A stretch of DNA of 64,000 nt, from contig JALJCQ010000029.1 in NCBI GenBank assembly GCA_023091665.1, positions 496,001 to 560,000 of the forward strand, read 5' to 3'. Each line of letters opens with the position of its first letter. Position 1 is the first letter of the stretch. A program made the translations under genes and the position numbers. This DNA is from Pythium myriotylum. Taxonomy: Eukaryota; Oomycota; Peronosporomycetes; Pythiales; Pythiaceae. The notes beneath the pieces are model-generated. The model made no database searches. It was given only the letters and a program-made list of their open reading frames with translations, and was not told the DNA's origin. Below are positions 29,986 to 39,533 of the stretch, in pieces.

Positions 29986-31458
29986 TTAAGCCCGGAGATT
30001 ACGCGTAGGAGCCATCTCAACACCAGGCGCAACGGTTTCCAGGAATCGGCGACACAAGCTGGTTTGTTCTGATGTCAATCCTTTGTTCTTCTCGCACATG
30101 CGAATGGCATTTGTGCGGCCACGAGCCTCCAGTGAGCGATGTGTCTCCTCAATTTCCGCCACGAGTTCTTCTGGGTGGTGGTGGACATCAACGTCGCCGT
30201 TCTCACTGAGACGGCGCTTGATCTCCTCCTGAGCAGGCAAGTTCAAGAGCACTTTTGAGTGCGAGTAAAAGAGGTCATACGTGTCGAAGTAGATGCTGTT
30301 GCCGGTGATGGCGAAGTGGTCGCAGTAGTTCTTGACCGGGTACTTGTTCCACGCGCCACGAGTTGACGAGGTCTTGAGGTCGACGACTTTGCCTGTGCCG
30401 TCACTAAACTGGGACGGTGTGTTCACCTGGCCGTCGTTGGCCATCCAGTCTTTTGGGAAACCAGCGCTGACGGTCGATCGACTACCCATATAGATTCCGC
30501 ACGGCTGCAGAGCGATCAACATCGTCGCAGGGTTTGGTAGCTGCACTTTCTTGAGCGTGAAGTCGATGAAGCTGAATGTATCCTGGGTGTTGATGCTGTA
30601 GTAGTAGACATTTGGCAGCGTCTTAACCCAGCTGTTGATGGCCTTCGCACCTTTGGTCGACAGATCAACGCGCGAACTGTCGGTCACCGCGGACGAGAAG
30701 AAGCTGCTCGACAGAATGCGATGGACGTATACGCTGATGGGCTCGAAGCTACCACGAGCAGTGACACCCCATTGGTCAAGCTTCACGTCGTACACGGCGA
30801 CACCGAGGTCAGGGATGAGACCTCCGATGCCAAACCATGAGATCAACGCTGTTTCAACCCTGGCGACCGTTGATGCCCAACCATCAGCGATTGTCGTGCC
30901 TTGGTTCGGTGATGACACCGTCGTCACAGAGTGGACCCAGTCCTTGCCACCAGCGAACAAAGGGTGCGAGTTCGCCGCCTCAGTGATCGGCGCGCCCGCC
31001 GTACCCTTGTTCAGCAACTGCACCAGCATACGAATGGTCTGACCACCCATACTGTGTCCCACCAAGTGGATCTTCTGGATCTTGCCGTTCACCACCGTCC
31101 CCCACTGCGGGTACAGACCCGGGTACGTGCGACCGTAGCGAGCGTGGCCGTGCTTGGCGGCGTGGTTGGCGCCGTAGTCGACGCGTCCGCCCTTGACGTA
31201 TGCGTAGAGCTCGCAGGCACGATCCCAGTTACTGGAGAAGGGGCCGATCTCGGCCGTCATGACGGGTAGGCGGTCTTCTTGTAGACGCTTCTGGTAGTCA
31301 TTGTTGTTACCTCCCCAGTACTTGAAGCCGAGGAGCTCACTGCGACCCCAGCCGCCGAAGCCATGGACGAGAACAACTGGGTATTGATTCGTTGCCGTCG
31401 TGATGTGGCTGATTAGCGCGAGACTCGCGACAACCAGTGCAACAAGGTATCTAGGCAT
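29986..31458 (-). CDS. Secreted lipase, family I.5-like, lipase 4
   Basis: 490 residues; signal peptide MPRYLVALVVASLALISHIT. This second sub-family is even closer to bacterial family I.5: GWGRSELLGFKYWGG, SSNWDRACELYA, VDYGANHAAKHGHARYGRTYPGL. Nucleophile Ser136 in GHSMGG; zinc-site Asp79, His99, His105 and the Asp of KLDQWG; catalytic Asp in ANDGQVN and His in YCDHFAI. A C-terminal extension of about 70 residues (KRRLSENGDVDVHHHPEE...) is absent from bacterial relatives as I remember them. First of three minus-strand copies; differs from lipases 5 and 6 by a few extra residues (ARVETALISWFGIGGLIPDL) before the DQWG site. Confidence 0.9.
   Translation of the reverse strand: MPRYLVALVVASLALISHITTATNQYPVVLVHGFGGWGRSELLGFKYWGGNNNDYQKRLQEDRLPVMTAEIGPFSSNWDRACELYAYVKGGRVDYGANHAAKHGHARYGRTYPGLYPQWGTVVNGKIQKIHLVGHSMGGQTIRMLVQLLNKGTAGAPITEAANSHPLFAGGKDWVHSVTTVSSPNQGTTIADGWASTVARVETALISWFGIGGLIPDLGVAVYDVKLDQWGVTARGSFEPISVYVHRILSSSFFSSAVTDSSRVDLSTKGAKAINSWVKTLPNVYYYSINTQDTFSFIDFTLKKVQLPNPATMLIALQPCGIYMGSRSTVSAGFPKDWMANDGQVNTPSQFSDGTGKVVDLKTSSTRGAWNKYPVKNYCDHFAITGNSIYFDTYDLFYSHSKVLLNLPAQEEIKRRLSENGDVDVHHHPEELVAEIEETHRSLEARGRTNAIRMCEKNKGLTSEQTSLCRRFLETVAPGVEMAPTRNLRA
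30867..31283 (-). repeat. Near-identical block shared by lipases 4 and 5 (first copy)
   Basis: About 417 bp matches 33110-33526 with two differences seen. It covers the nucleophile and zinc-site region. Confidence 0.8.
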
Positions 31459-32241
31459 ACGGATCGTCGGTGCTAGTCTTGCAGGGGAACTTCGTTGACT
31501 TGGAATGGACTCCTCTTGGAGTAGATAATTTGAAAGTGAGACCGAGAAATGTGTGTGGAGCCGTCCGTCGATGGTAAAATCTGGCCTTCCTCTTTCGGAC
31601 TACTACAGTCCTCGTGGTATTGCTGATACTGTACTGTAAACAGACTTGGTGAGGACTGCCGTTCCACACAGACTTCCGAAGTGTCTCTCCGGTGTGGCTA
31701 CCGAGTGCTTTAATGTCGGTTTGTATCAATGCTGAGCATAGGTAGACGTTTCAAAATGACAGTCTGCTTCTATGCGCGTCCAGTTTCAGAACGCAGGCAC
31801 AGCAAACTAGCGAGTACAATTTGGAGAAAAGCTCGTGTCCCCCATCAGACACGAGTTCCTTTTACGTATAGTAGGCCTTTCACTCAGACGCATGTCTTGT
31901 CTGGTGGAAAGGTCTCCCAGTTCGAAATACGTCCGTGTAGTTGCGCATGGGTGAAATGTCCTTGCGACCCGTCGACAAGCTCGCGCAGCGAACTGATCGT
32001 GACTCAGAGTCTCCCGATTCGACCTTACCGAGGTCAACCGTCTGAACTGAACTCACAATTGCATCCGCAGTCAGCTCATCGAGATGAGTCGTGTGGTGTC
32101 TTTGTGTGAGCGTTCATCGTCACCAAGTCAGACTAATAACCACGTACACGGAAAGACAGTGATTGTCAAAAAAAAAAATTACGTCTGTGAGTTTCAGCAT
32201 GTCGACTCTCGTAAACGTTTAAGGCACTACCTGCGCAGTTA
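31459..32241. other. Intergenic DNA between lipases 4 and 5
   Basis: No supported gene. Short ORFs on both strands lack motifs. Confidence 0.5.
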
Positions 32242-33702
32242 TCAGTTGGTTCGCAAGTTTCGCGACGGCGCCATCTCTGACCCAGGAGCGACAATCTGCA
32301 GCCAGCGCGCGCACGAGGCCGACTGCTCGGACGTCAATCCCTTGTTCTCCTGGCACATGCGGATAGCCGCCTGGCGACCACGCTCTTCGAGCGAGCGGTG
32401 GGTCTCGGCGACTTCGCGAACGAGATCTTCTGGATGGTGGTGGACGTCGAAATCGCCCTCAGCTAGTCGACGCTTGATCTCTTCCTGAGCAGGCAAGTTC
32501 AGGAGCACGCGAATATGCGAGTAGAAGAGGTCATACGTGTCGTAGTAGATGCTGTTGCCCGTGATGGCGAAGTGGTCGCAGTAGTTCTTGACCGGGTACT
32601 TGTTCCAGACACCACGCGTGGACGTTGACGAGAAGTCCACGACCTTACCGGTGCCGTCGCTAAACTGCGAAGGGGTGTTGACTTGGCCATCGTTCGCCAT
32701 CCACGCCTCAGGGAAGCCAGCGTCCACGGTTGCTCGGCTGCCCATATATGAGCCACAAGGCTGGAGGGCGATGAGCATCGTGAGTGGGTTCGGCTTCTGC
32801 ACCTTCTTCAAGGACGTATCGATAAAGCTGAAGGTATCCTGCGTGTTGATGCTGTAGTAGTAGACGTTCGGGAGCGTCGTAACCCAGTTGTTGATGGCCT
32901 TGGCACCCTTCGTAGTCAGATCTGTGCGCGAGTTATCCGTGATGGTGTTGGAGAAGAACGTGCTTGACAAGATGCGGTGCAGGTACGAGCTGATGGACTC
33001 GCCCGAGGTGCGTGTCATGATGTTCCACTGATCTAGCTTCACATCGTACGCGCTGCCGCCGAGAGCCGCAACGCCGAACCACGAGATCAATGCCTTCTCG
33101 ATCTTTTCCACCGTTGATGCCCAACCATCAGCGATTGTCGTGCCTTGGTTCGGTGATGACACCGTCGTCACAGAGTGGACCCAGTCCTTGCCTCCAGCGA
33201 ACAAAGGGTGCGAGTTCGCCGCCTCAGTGATCGGCGCGCCCGCCGTACCCTTGTTCAGCAACTGCACCAGCATACGAATGGTCTGACCACCCATACTGTG
33301 TCCCACCAAGTGGATCTTCTGGATCTTGCCGTTCACCACCGTCCCCCACTGCGGGTACAGACCCGGGTACGTGCGACCGTAGCGAGCGTGGCCGTGCTTG
33401 GCGGCGTGGTTGGCGCCGTAGTCGACGCGTCCGCCCTTGATGTATGCGTAGAGCTCGCAGGCACGATCCCAGTTACTGGAGAAGGGGCCGATCTCGGCCG
33501 TCATGACGGGTAGGCGGTCTTCTTGGAGACGTCCTTGGTAGTCGTTGTTGTTGCCTCCCCAGTACTTGAAGCCGAGCATCTCACTTCGGCCCCAACCTGC
33601 GAAGCCGTGGACGAGCACAGTCGGGTACTGGTTAACGGCGACTGCGACTTGGCTGGCAAGAGCGAGGCTGGCCACGGCCAGAGCGACGAGAAAGCGAGGC
33701 AT
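32242..33702 (-). CDS. Secreted lipase, family I.5-like, lipase 5
   Basis: 486 residues; signal peptide MPRFLVALAVASLALASQVA. Same landmarks as lipase 4: GHSMGG, VDYGANHAAKHGHARYG, KLDQW, ANDGQVN, YCDHFAI. N-terminal half is nearly identical to lipase 4, while the C-terminal half is closer to lipase 6, so it is a mosaic. Extension ends ...APSRNLRTN. Minus-strand tandem with lipases 4 and 6. Confidence 0.9.
   Translation of the reverse strand: MPRFLVALAVASLALASQVAVAVNQYPTVLVHGFAGWGRSEMLGFKYWGGNNNDYQGRLQEDRLPVMTAEIGPFSSNWDRACELYAYIKGGRVDYGANHAAKHGHARYGRTYPGLYPQWGTVVNGKIQKIHLVGHSMGGQTIRMLVQLLNKGTAGAPITEAANSHPLFAGGKDWVHSVTTVSSPNQGTTIADGWASTVEKIEKALISWFGVAALGGSAYDVKLDQWNIMTRTSGESISSYLHRILSSTFFSNTITDNSRTDLTTKGAKAINNWVTTLPNVYYYSINTQDTFSFIDTSLKKVQKPNPLTMLIALQPCGSYMGSRATVDAGFPEAWMANDGQVNTPSQFSDGTGKVVDFSSTSTRGVWNKYPVKNYCDHFAITGNSIYYDTYDLFYSHIRVLLNLPAQEEIKRRLAEGDFDVHHHPEDLVREVAETHRSLEERGRQAAIRMCQENKGLTSEQSASCARWLQIVAPGSEMAPSRNLRTN
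33110..33526 (-). repeat. Near-identical block shared by lipases 4 and 5 (second copy)
   Basis: Partner of 30867-31283. Lipase 6 shares parts of it with more changes. Confidence 0.8.
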
Positions 33703-34987
33703 GGAGATCGAGTACTCGACTTGCGGTGTCGGGTGGGGAGTGCCTCGGAGGGAGGAAATTGAGGAATGGTCTCACCAAAACGCGCAGAGACTCTCGATGG
33801 CTCCGATCGTCGGCTTGTGAAAGCTGAGAACAGCAGTTGATGCTTCAATAACGAACAGTAACAAGCTGATTCCGTCCGAAAAGGACAGGACGGGCAGAAG
33901 TGAGTTGAACTCGAACGACCGCGAGTTCAGGACAGGCACAAATTGTAAATTACGGGAATTTTGCGACTTGCAATGAATACGTGAGTCACAAAATCCTTTT
34001 CTGTGATTGAGTATGAAAAATACGGTAAATTATAGCGACAGTCGCGGGGAAAATGTGACTCGGTGCAGTCGTGATCATCAAAGAGGTGGACTGATGTGCC
34101 TTGCGACTCTTTCGCATAAAAAGGGAGTGACCACTGCTGCCACGCTGGCGCCGCTTCCTTCACAACCACCCTGATCTGGGCTAATGTCTGAAGCACACCC
34201 TCTGCAGCATGGTACATTCGATTCAGTGGATGAGTGCTGCCAGTTGAGTCACCCAACCAGCCGAACGCGACCACCGGATACACATTACGCCGCTGGAGAC
34301 CAGTGCCACAAGGATCTGTCGGCTTTCAGCTGAAAGCTGACAGCTTGGCACGGAGGCACTGAACGGCAACCGATTCCTTTACGTCGGCGAAGAGAATCAT
34401 TTCGATGAGCTGACAACTGTCCGACTTGGCACGTTGGATGCGCCCGATTGGGTTTGTTGAGGCGATCGAATGCGCTTTTTCACAATGTTTGTTGAAGGAG
34501 ATGACGCCTTAGCTTGGATGAATTGGGAATATTTAGGTTCGATTGTAGAATTTTCTCATCCATGATCGACCGTTTGTAACACTCGACAAAGACAGTTCAC
34601 TCATCGACACAAATTTTGCGTCTACCGACGTCAAGATCACACAAACCCCTCGTCTTCATTTGGAGCTGCCCACATGCCAAAGAGTTTTTGGTTTGTTTCC
34701 TATCAATCCGGACTCAGGTGCGCCCAGGCTTCCGCAAATACGAAAGTTATCACGCGATCCATTTCTAGGATATTGTCAAACACGAGAAGGGGACTTCTGC
34801 GGTCCATTTGCACGTTGGCACGGCCGACGCTCGGTAGATGTTTCATTACTTCGGTCGATCTGTCTGGGATTGCTGTTCCGTTTCAGCACCAACGCAAATA
34901 TCGAAATGCAAGCTACCGTAAGACACGAGAGTCTTCGGAGGTTCCAGACGCTTGAGAAGTGAAACAACAAGACTGTTCATTCACTTA
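33703..34987. other. Intergenic DNA upstream of lipase 5
   Basis: Contains the lipase 5 start-site element, and a 28-bp palindrome at 34316-34343 (14-bp arms, one mismatch, no loop). A 118-codon ORF at 33927-34283 (-) is unsupported. Confidence 0.5.
33751..33770 (-). promoter_or_regulatory. Inr-like core promoter of lipase 5
   Basis: Minus-strand ACCATTCCTCAATTTCCTCC, 49-68 bp before the ATG. The same element with one change precedes lipase 6. Confidence 0.65.
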
Positions 34988-35527
34988 GGCTGTGTTCGGG
35001 TGACGCTTCATTCGCCCCAAGTGAACATTTTCTGATTCCAAATTTCGAAAATCATGTTCCCAAAATTGGATTTCCTAAAAATCGTGTTCGGTTCCATAAT
35101 GAAGATGTTCGTATTGTGTAGACGTTAAAGCAAGGTGAAATCTCTCGTTATAGTGACCAATCTAGCTTTGCTCGACTCGCGTTGGAGGAAACTTCAACCA
35201 AGACGAAAGCGAGGATGAAATGATGCTGGTTCTCGCCCTCAAGCTGCTGGATTGTTGCGCTTCTCCAAATACGCGTCAAGGAGAACCTTGAGGTCCGTCT
35301 CCGTCCAGTTGGCGCGCTCGCTCGACATCCTCTCGCCTCTCGTTAGAATTGAGCGCGCTCGGGCACGTCCACCTTTGCTTTCCTCAACAAGGTTCTGGAA
35401 AATTTTCAAAATGAAGGTTTCGATGCCAATACTCAATTTTCAATTTCTTGTGTTCGGTTGGTTCATTATCGCGAAATCTTCATTTTGGCTCTGAAATGAC
35501 GATTTTGACGTCTGCCCGAACACGGCC
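34988..35527. mobile_element. Non-autonomous Harbinger-like element
   Basis: 540 bp bounded by inverted termini GGCTGTGTTCGGG (34988-35000) and CCCGAACACGGCC (35515-35527), one mismatch, in the style of PIF/Harbinger ends. Flanks are TTA (34985-34987) and TAA (35528-35530), consistent with a TWA target site carrying one change. It encloses a fragment of a Myb/SANT-like protein, the second gene typical of Harbinger elements, and no transposase. Confidence 0.75.
35239..35436 (-). pseudogene. Myb/SANT-like domain remnant inside the Harbinger-like element
   Basis: The 65-codon frame has NWTETDLKVLLDAYLEKRN, the first helix of a Myb/SANT or MADF-like DNA-binding domain as encoded beside Harbinger transposases. 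It ends after a few more residues (NPAA) and lacks the rest of the domain. Confidence 0.6.
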
Positions 35528-35698
35528 TAATAGTGTCTAGTTGTCGGATCTTCCTATAAGACGAATAAGACACAAGATAGTGCGATGCTTGTTTCAGGTG
35601 GCTGTGAGAAAAGTTGCCGCCTTGGCCCGTTTAGACGGCAACTAAAGAAGTGTGATGTTTGGCGTTTGCTGACATCGACAATCGAATAACCCGTGAAA

Positions 35699-36239
35699 TC
35701 AGAGAATCGAAATGGCAACTGCAGCAAGACCCGCAACAGTGGACATCGCCATAGCAAGCTTCGCAGAAGCGCTTGAAGGACTTGTTGACGGGCACAGTTT
35801 CGAGGACGGAGAACGCGCACAATAGTCGGTGAGCAGAGAGAACTCGATGCGGATGGCCGTGTGGTTGCAGTCGAGCGGCTGCGTTTCATTCAGTGCGAAC
35901 TCCACGCATTGGCCTTTGATCACCGTCAGCCACATCGTCGGGTCACTCGAGTTCATGAAGTAGGGGGTGTCAGTCGCGTCACACGGTCGAAAATACACAA
36001 GCTCGTTCTTGGGTAGATCCATTGAAGTCACGTTCACCACAATCGAGGCATCCTTGACGGTCTTCCACTCAGGCAGGGTCTGCAATGCCCCAACCAGCGC
36101 CACTGCAGTTCTTGCCATCAACTAGAGGAGTTCCGTAAGCGAGACTGTACGACGCGCCTGTGAACTTCTCGTAGGCGTTGACAGAAGGAGACGCAGCAAG
36201 AGCTGCGAGGGCAATCGCAGAACCGAAGACGCGAGCCAT
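35699..36239 (-). pseudogene. GPI-anchored-like cysteine protein with a one-base frameshift
   Basis: The ATG at 36239 opens a signal peptide (MARVFGSAIALAALAASPSVNA) and YEKFTGASYSL...NCSGAGWG, then the frame stops. One base over, the frame continues with KDASIVVNVTSMDLP, GQCVEFALNE, FSLLTDYCARSPSSKLC and a GPI-type tail. Collinear with the intact 178-residue protein at 42483-43019. The shift lies near a run of four C at 36088-36091. A 43-nt GT-AG intron could also rejoin the frames but would remove the conserved Cys, so mutation or sequence error is likelier. Confidence 0.65.
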
Positions 36240-36711
36240 GGGGTCAGGGAAGGGGGTCTGGTGACTTGGTGGAAAGTACTGGAGTGACCTGGGCTCTCGC
36301 CGACACGATGACAGTTGCAAGGGCACGCACAGACCCTTGTTAAGCGGCATTGTGCGGTGAAGAGATCTTGGACATCTTCGGTGTCCTCGTGTGACACTCG
36401 CACCCATTTACTGCATGCAAAGTCACAAGTGGCCAGCGCCGACTCCCATTCCTCTGATTGGTCTGAACAAGTTATTTGTGCACATTACTCAATCGTATGA
36501 AAAGATACCAGGTAGAGACCAAAGGCATTCATTTTGAAAGTTGAAGCAGAGAATTTTCCTCTTCTGCATCAACTTCCTCATGTAATGAAGATCGTCGACC
36601 CAACCTTTGTGCTTCTCGCGCGCTACTGTGCTAATAGCTCCAGGTTCAAGTGGCACCACAACTCTGTGCTGTCACTACCGAATCGTGGAATCTTCATCCA
36701 GACAAATTACT
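36240..36711. other. Intergenic DNA
   Basis: Upstream of the frameshifted cysteine protein and 3' of the next one. Nothing recognisable. Confidence 0.45.
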
Positions 36712-37326
36712 TCACAAAGCCGCCACCGCCATCAACAAGACACCGGCAAACGCTATGATCGTGCTCATCTTCGTCGCAGAGGACGAAGGAGCCGGCACCG
36801 TGGTCTTCGTCTTCGAGTCGCACTCGGGCCGATCACTGTAGACGCGGCAGAAGTCGCTGTACGACGACGTCGTCATCACGACTTGGGCTGTTCCGGTGCA
36901 GTTGCTCGAGCTCTGGTTGATCCCGGGCGTCGACGGCACCCGCTGCATTAGTACGGCTGCCGACCCATTGAAAACGTAAATGCCTGGCTTCGTAATGTTC
37001 ACTTCGCCCGTGCCGTCACAGCTGGAAACGTACAATCTCAACGAGGTTGTTGCACTTGAAGATGTGAATGTGGAGATATTGAGCACAGCTGTGGTGAGCG
37101 ACTCGGTCTGGTTGACGGGGTAAGCTCCTCCGAGCTCGGCGCAGACGTTGGTGAAGTTGTAAGTTGAGACGAGGAACCCGTCTGTCACCGACTCTGTGAT
37201 CTGCGGTCGATTCCATGTTGTTTTATTTGCCTCATCTGGGAAATTTTCGTAGCCGTGCTTAGCAAAGAGAGCGGTGTTTTGCTCCAGGCAAATGATGTTC
37301 GCCGGGGGTTTCGGAGTCGCCGACAT
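36712..37326 (-). CDS. GPI-anchored-like cysteine protein
   Basis: 204 residues from the ATG at 37326. Core motifs LYVSSCDGTGEVNITKPGIYVF and YSDFCRVYSDRPEC match the protein at 40843-41631 (LYISSCDG...NVTKPGTFVF; WADYCAVNTEAPAC). A Thr/Ser/Pro-rich linker and a hydrophobic C-terminus (STIIAFAGVLLMAVAAL) fit a GPI signal. At least seven N-x-S/T sequons. The chosen start follows a possible initiator (TCACTCTTGCACAATCTCC) but gives no signal peptide; extending to 37545 does not help, so the 5' end may be incomplete. Function unknown. Confidence 0.65.
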   Translation of the reverse strand: MSATPKPPANIICLEQNTALFAKHGYENFPDEANKTTWNRPQITESVTDGFLVSTYNFTNVCAELGGAYPVNQTESLTTAVLNISTFTSSSATTSLRLYVSSCDGTGEVNITKPGIYVFNGSAAVLMQRVPSTPGINQSSSNCTGTAQVVMTTSSYSDFCRVYSDRPECDSKTKTTVPAPSSSATKMSTIIAFAGVLLMAVAAL

Positions 37327-37970
37327 GGCTGGAGGAGATTGTGCAAGAGTGAGAGGCGCTTGCGCTACGGAATGCGACTTGGAAAATGCTAAGATGTCTT
37401 TGGTTCCACTGTGGACGCTAGATACTGCTAAGCACGCAAGCGACTGGGTTGGGCAAAGATCAAGGCCGCGTCCTATGCATCGATGGGTACACAGTGGTGA
37501 TGGTGAACCTACACATAATATACCATGCAAATAGTCGAAATGCACCGCAGAACAATAGCTCGAGTTGGGTGGGTGCTGTGTCCCACGGGAATAGTTTCTT
37601 CAACTTCGTCATAGCCAAGTCCTACGGAGGAGCTCTTCTCCAGCCATCCGAACAGGATGGCACTAAAGTGTGCTTCAACGAAGTACGCTGCCAACTAGAC
37701 TCCGAATCGTCCTCTCATCTCCGTCTTCGCAGCTAAATTTTCGTCAGGAAGCAGCAACTCGATCCCGTTGTCTCGTTGATTCGTCTTTGCAGAGACGACC
37801 AGCTAGTTGGAAAGACCAATCAGTTGTACAAGTTCTTCCTGACAGCGAAGAAAAAGGATCCAAGTAGGCACAGAGTCCCGGGCCAAAAATGTAATCATTG
37901 ACTTGCTCATCAACGCTCGTTACTCAACACTAATGAACGCTCAGAAACTGCGATCGTTCCCGGCGGATGC
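37327..37970. other. Intergenic DNA
   Basis: Between the cysteine-protein gene's 5' side and the 3' end of lipase 6. No supported feature. Confidence 0.45.
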
Positions 37971-39431
37971 TCAGTTGCTGCGGAGACGCGGGGACTGGGC
38001 CATCTCCGCGCCTGGCGCGACGATCTGCAGCCAGCGCGAGCAGGCAGCCGACTGCTCGGACGTCAGCGACTTGTTCTCCTGGCACATGCGGACGGCGGCC
38101 ATGCGACCACGCTCTTCCAGCGAGCGGTGGGTCTCGGCGATCTCACGAACGAGATCCTCCGGGTGCTCGTGCTCGTCGAGCTCACCCTCTGCGAGACGGC
38201 GCTTGATCTCCTCCTGCGCCGGCAGGTTGAGCAGAACCTTGACGTGCGAGTGGTAGAGATCGTACGTGTCGTAGTAGATGCTGTTGCCCGTGGCCGCGAA
38301 GTGGTCGCAGAAGTTCTTGACCGGGTACTTGTTCCACGCACCGCGAACAGAGGTCGACGAGAAGTCCACGACCTTACCGGTGCCGTCGCTGTACTGCGAC
38401 GGGGTGTTGACCTGACCGTCGTTGACCATCCACTCCTCCGGGAAACCAGCGTCGACAGTGTCGCGGCTGCCCATTTGCGTGCCACACGGCTGAAGAGCGA
38501 TGAGCATCGTGAGCGGGTTGGGCATCTGCACCTTCTTGAACTTCCAGTTGATGAAGCTGAACGTGTCCTGGGTGTTGATGCTGTAGTAGTAGACGTTCGG
38601 CAGAGTGCGGACCCAGTTGTTGATGGCCTTGGCACCCTTGGTAGTCAGATCCGTGCGCGAGTTATCCGTGATGGTGTTGGAGAAGAACGAGCTCGACAAG
38701 ATGCGGTGCAGGTACGAGCTGATGGACTCGCCCGAGCTACGCGTCATGATGTTCCACTGGTCGAGCTTCACATCGTACGCGCTGCCGCCAAGCGCGGCGA
38801 TGCCGAACCACGAGATCAACGCCTTCTCGATCTTCTCGACGGTGGATGACCAGGCGTCAGCGATGGTCGTACCCTGGTTAGGCGACGAGATCGTCGTCAC
38901 AGAGTGGACCCAGTCCTTGCCTCCAGCGAACAAAGGGTGCGAGTTCGCCGCCTCCGTGATCGGCGCGCCCGCCGTACCCTTGTTCAGCAACTGCACCAGC
39001 ATACGAATGGTCTGACCACCCATACTGTGTCCCACCAAGTGGATCTTCTGGATCTTGCCATTCACCACCGTTCCCCACTGTGGATACAGACCCGGGTACG
39101 TGCGACCGTAGCGAGCGTGGCCGTGCTTGGCGGCGTGGTTGGCGCCGTAGTCGACGCGTCCTCCCTTGATGTATGCGTAGAGCTCGCAGGCTCGGTCCCA
39201 GTTACTGGAGAAGGGACCGATCTCGGCCGTCATGACAGGGAACCCGTAGCCCTGGAGACGCTGCTGGTAGTCGTTGTTGTTACCTCCCCAGTACTTGAAG
39301 CCGAGCATCTCGCTTCGGCCCCAGCCGGAGAAGCCGTGGACGAGAACGACCGGGTACTGGTTGACAGCGACCGCGACCTGGCTGACCAGCGCGAGGCCGG
39401 CCACCAGCAACGCGGAGACGAAGCGAGGCAT
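37971..39431 (-). CDS. Secreted lipase, family I.5-like, lipase 6
   Basis: 486 residues from the ATG at 39431, which opens the signal peptide MPRFVSALLVAGLALVSQVA; the in-frame ATG at 39590 is upstream of the likely transcription start. Same catalytic and zinc-site landmarks as lipases 4 and 5 (GHSMGG, GANHAAKHGHARYG, KLDQW, VNDGQVN, FCDHFAA). Separated from lipase 5 by the Harbinger-like element and two cysteine-protein genes, so the array was interrupted after duplication. Confidence 0.9.
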   Translation of the reverse strand: MPRFVSALLVAGLALVSQVAVAVNQYPVVLVHGFSGWGRSEMLGFKYWGGNNNDYQQRLQGYGFPVMTAEIGPFSSNWDRACELYAYIKGGRVDYGANHAAKHGHARYGRTYPGLYPQWGTVVNGKIQKIHLVGHSMGGQTIRMLVQLLNKGTAGAPITEAANSHPLFAGGKDWVHSVTTISSPNQGTTIADAWSSTVEKIEKALISWFGIAALGGSAYDVKLDQWNIMTRSSGESISSYLHRILSSSFFSNTITDNSRTDLTTKGAKAINNWVRTLPNVYYYSINTQDTFSFINWKFKKVQMPNPLTMLIALQPCGTQMGSRDTVDAGFPEEWMVNDGQVNTPSQYSDGTGKVVDFSSTSVRGAWNKYPVKNFCDHFAATGNSIYYDTYDLYHSHVKVLLNLPAQEEIKRRLAEGELDEHEHPEDLVREIAETHRSLEERGRMAAVRMCQENKSLTSEQSAACSRWLQIVAPGAEMAQSPRLRSN

Positions 39432-39513
39432 TCTTGGAGCAAGAGTCGACTGAATACGCGTCCGGTGGGAAACTCGCGTGGAGAGAGAGCCTTGGAGAAG
39501 GTGAGCCTCCGAG

Positions 39514-39533
39514 GGAGGAAATTGGGGAATGGT
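39514..39533 (-). promoter_or_regulatory. Inr-like core promoter of lipase 6
   Basis: Minus-strand ACCATTCCCCAATTTCCTCC, one base different from the lipase 5 element, 83-102 bp before the ATG. Confidence 0.6.

Noticed and set aside
34660..34970. Overlapping ORFs of about 60-100 codons on both strands
   Set aside because: No motif or signal; typical chance ORFs beside the Harbinger-like element.
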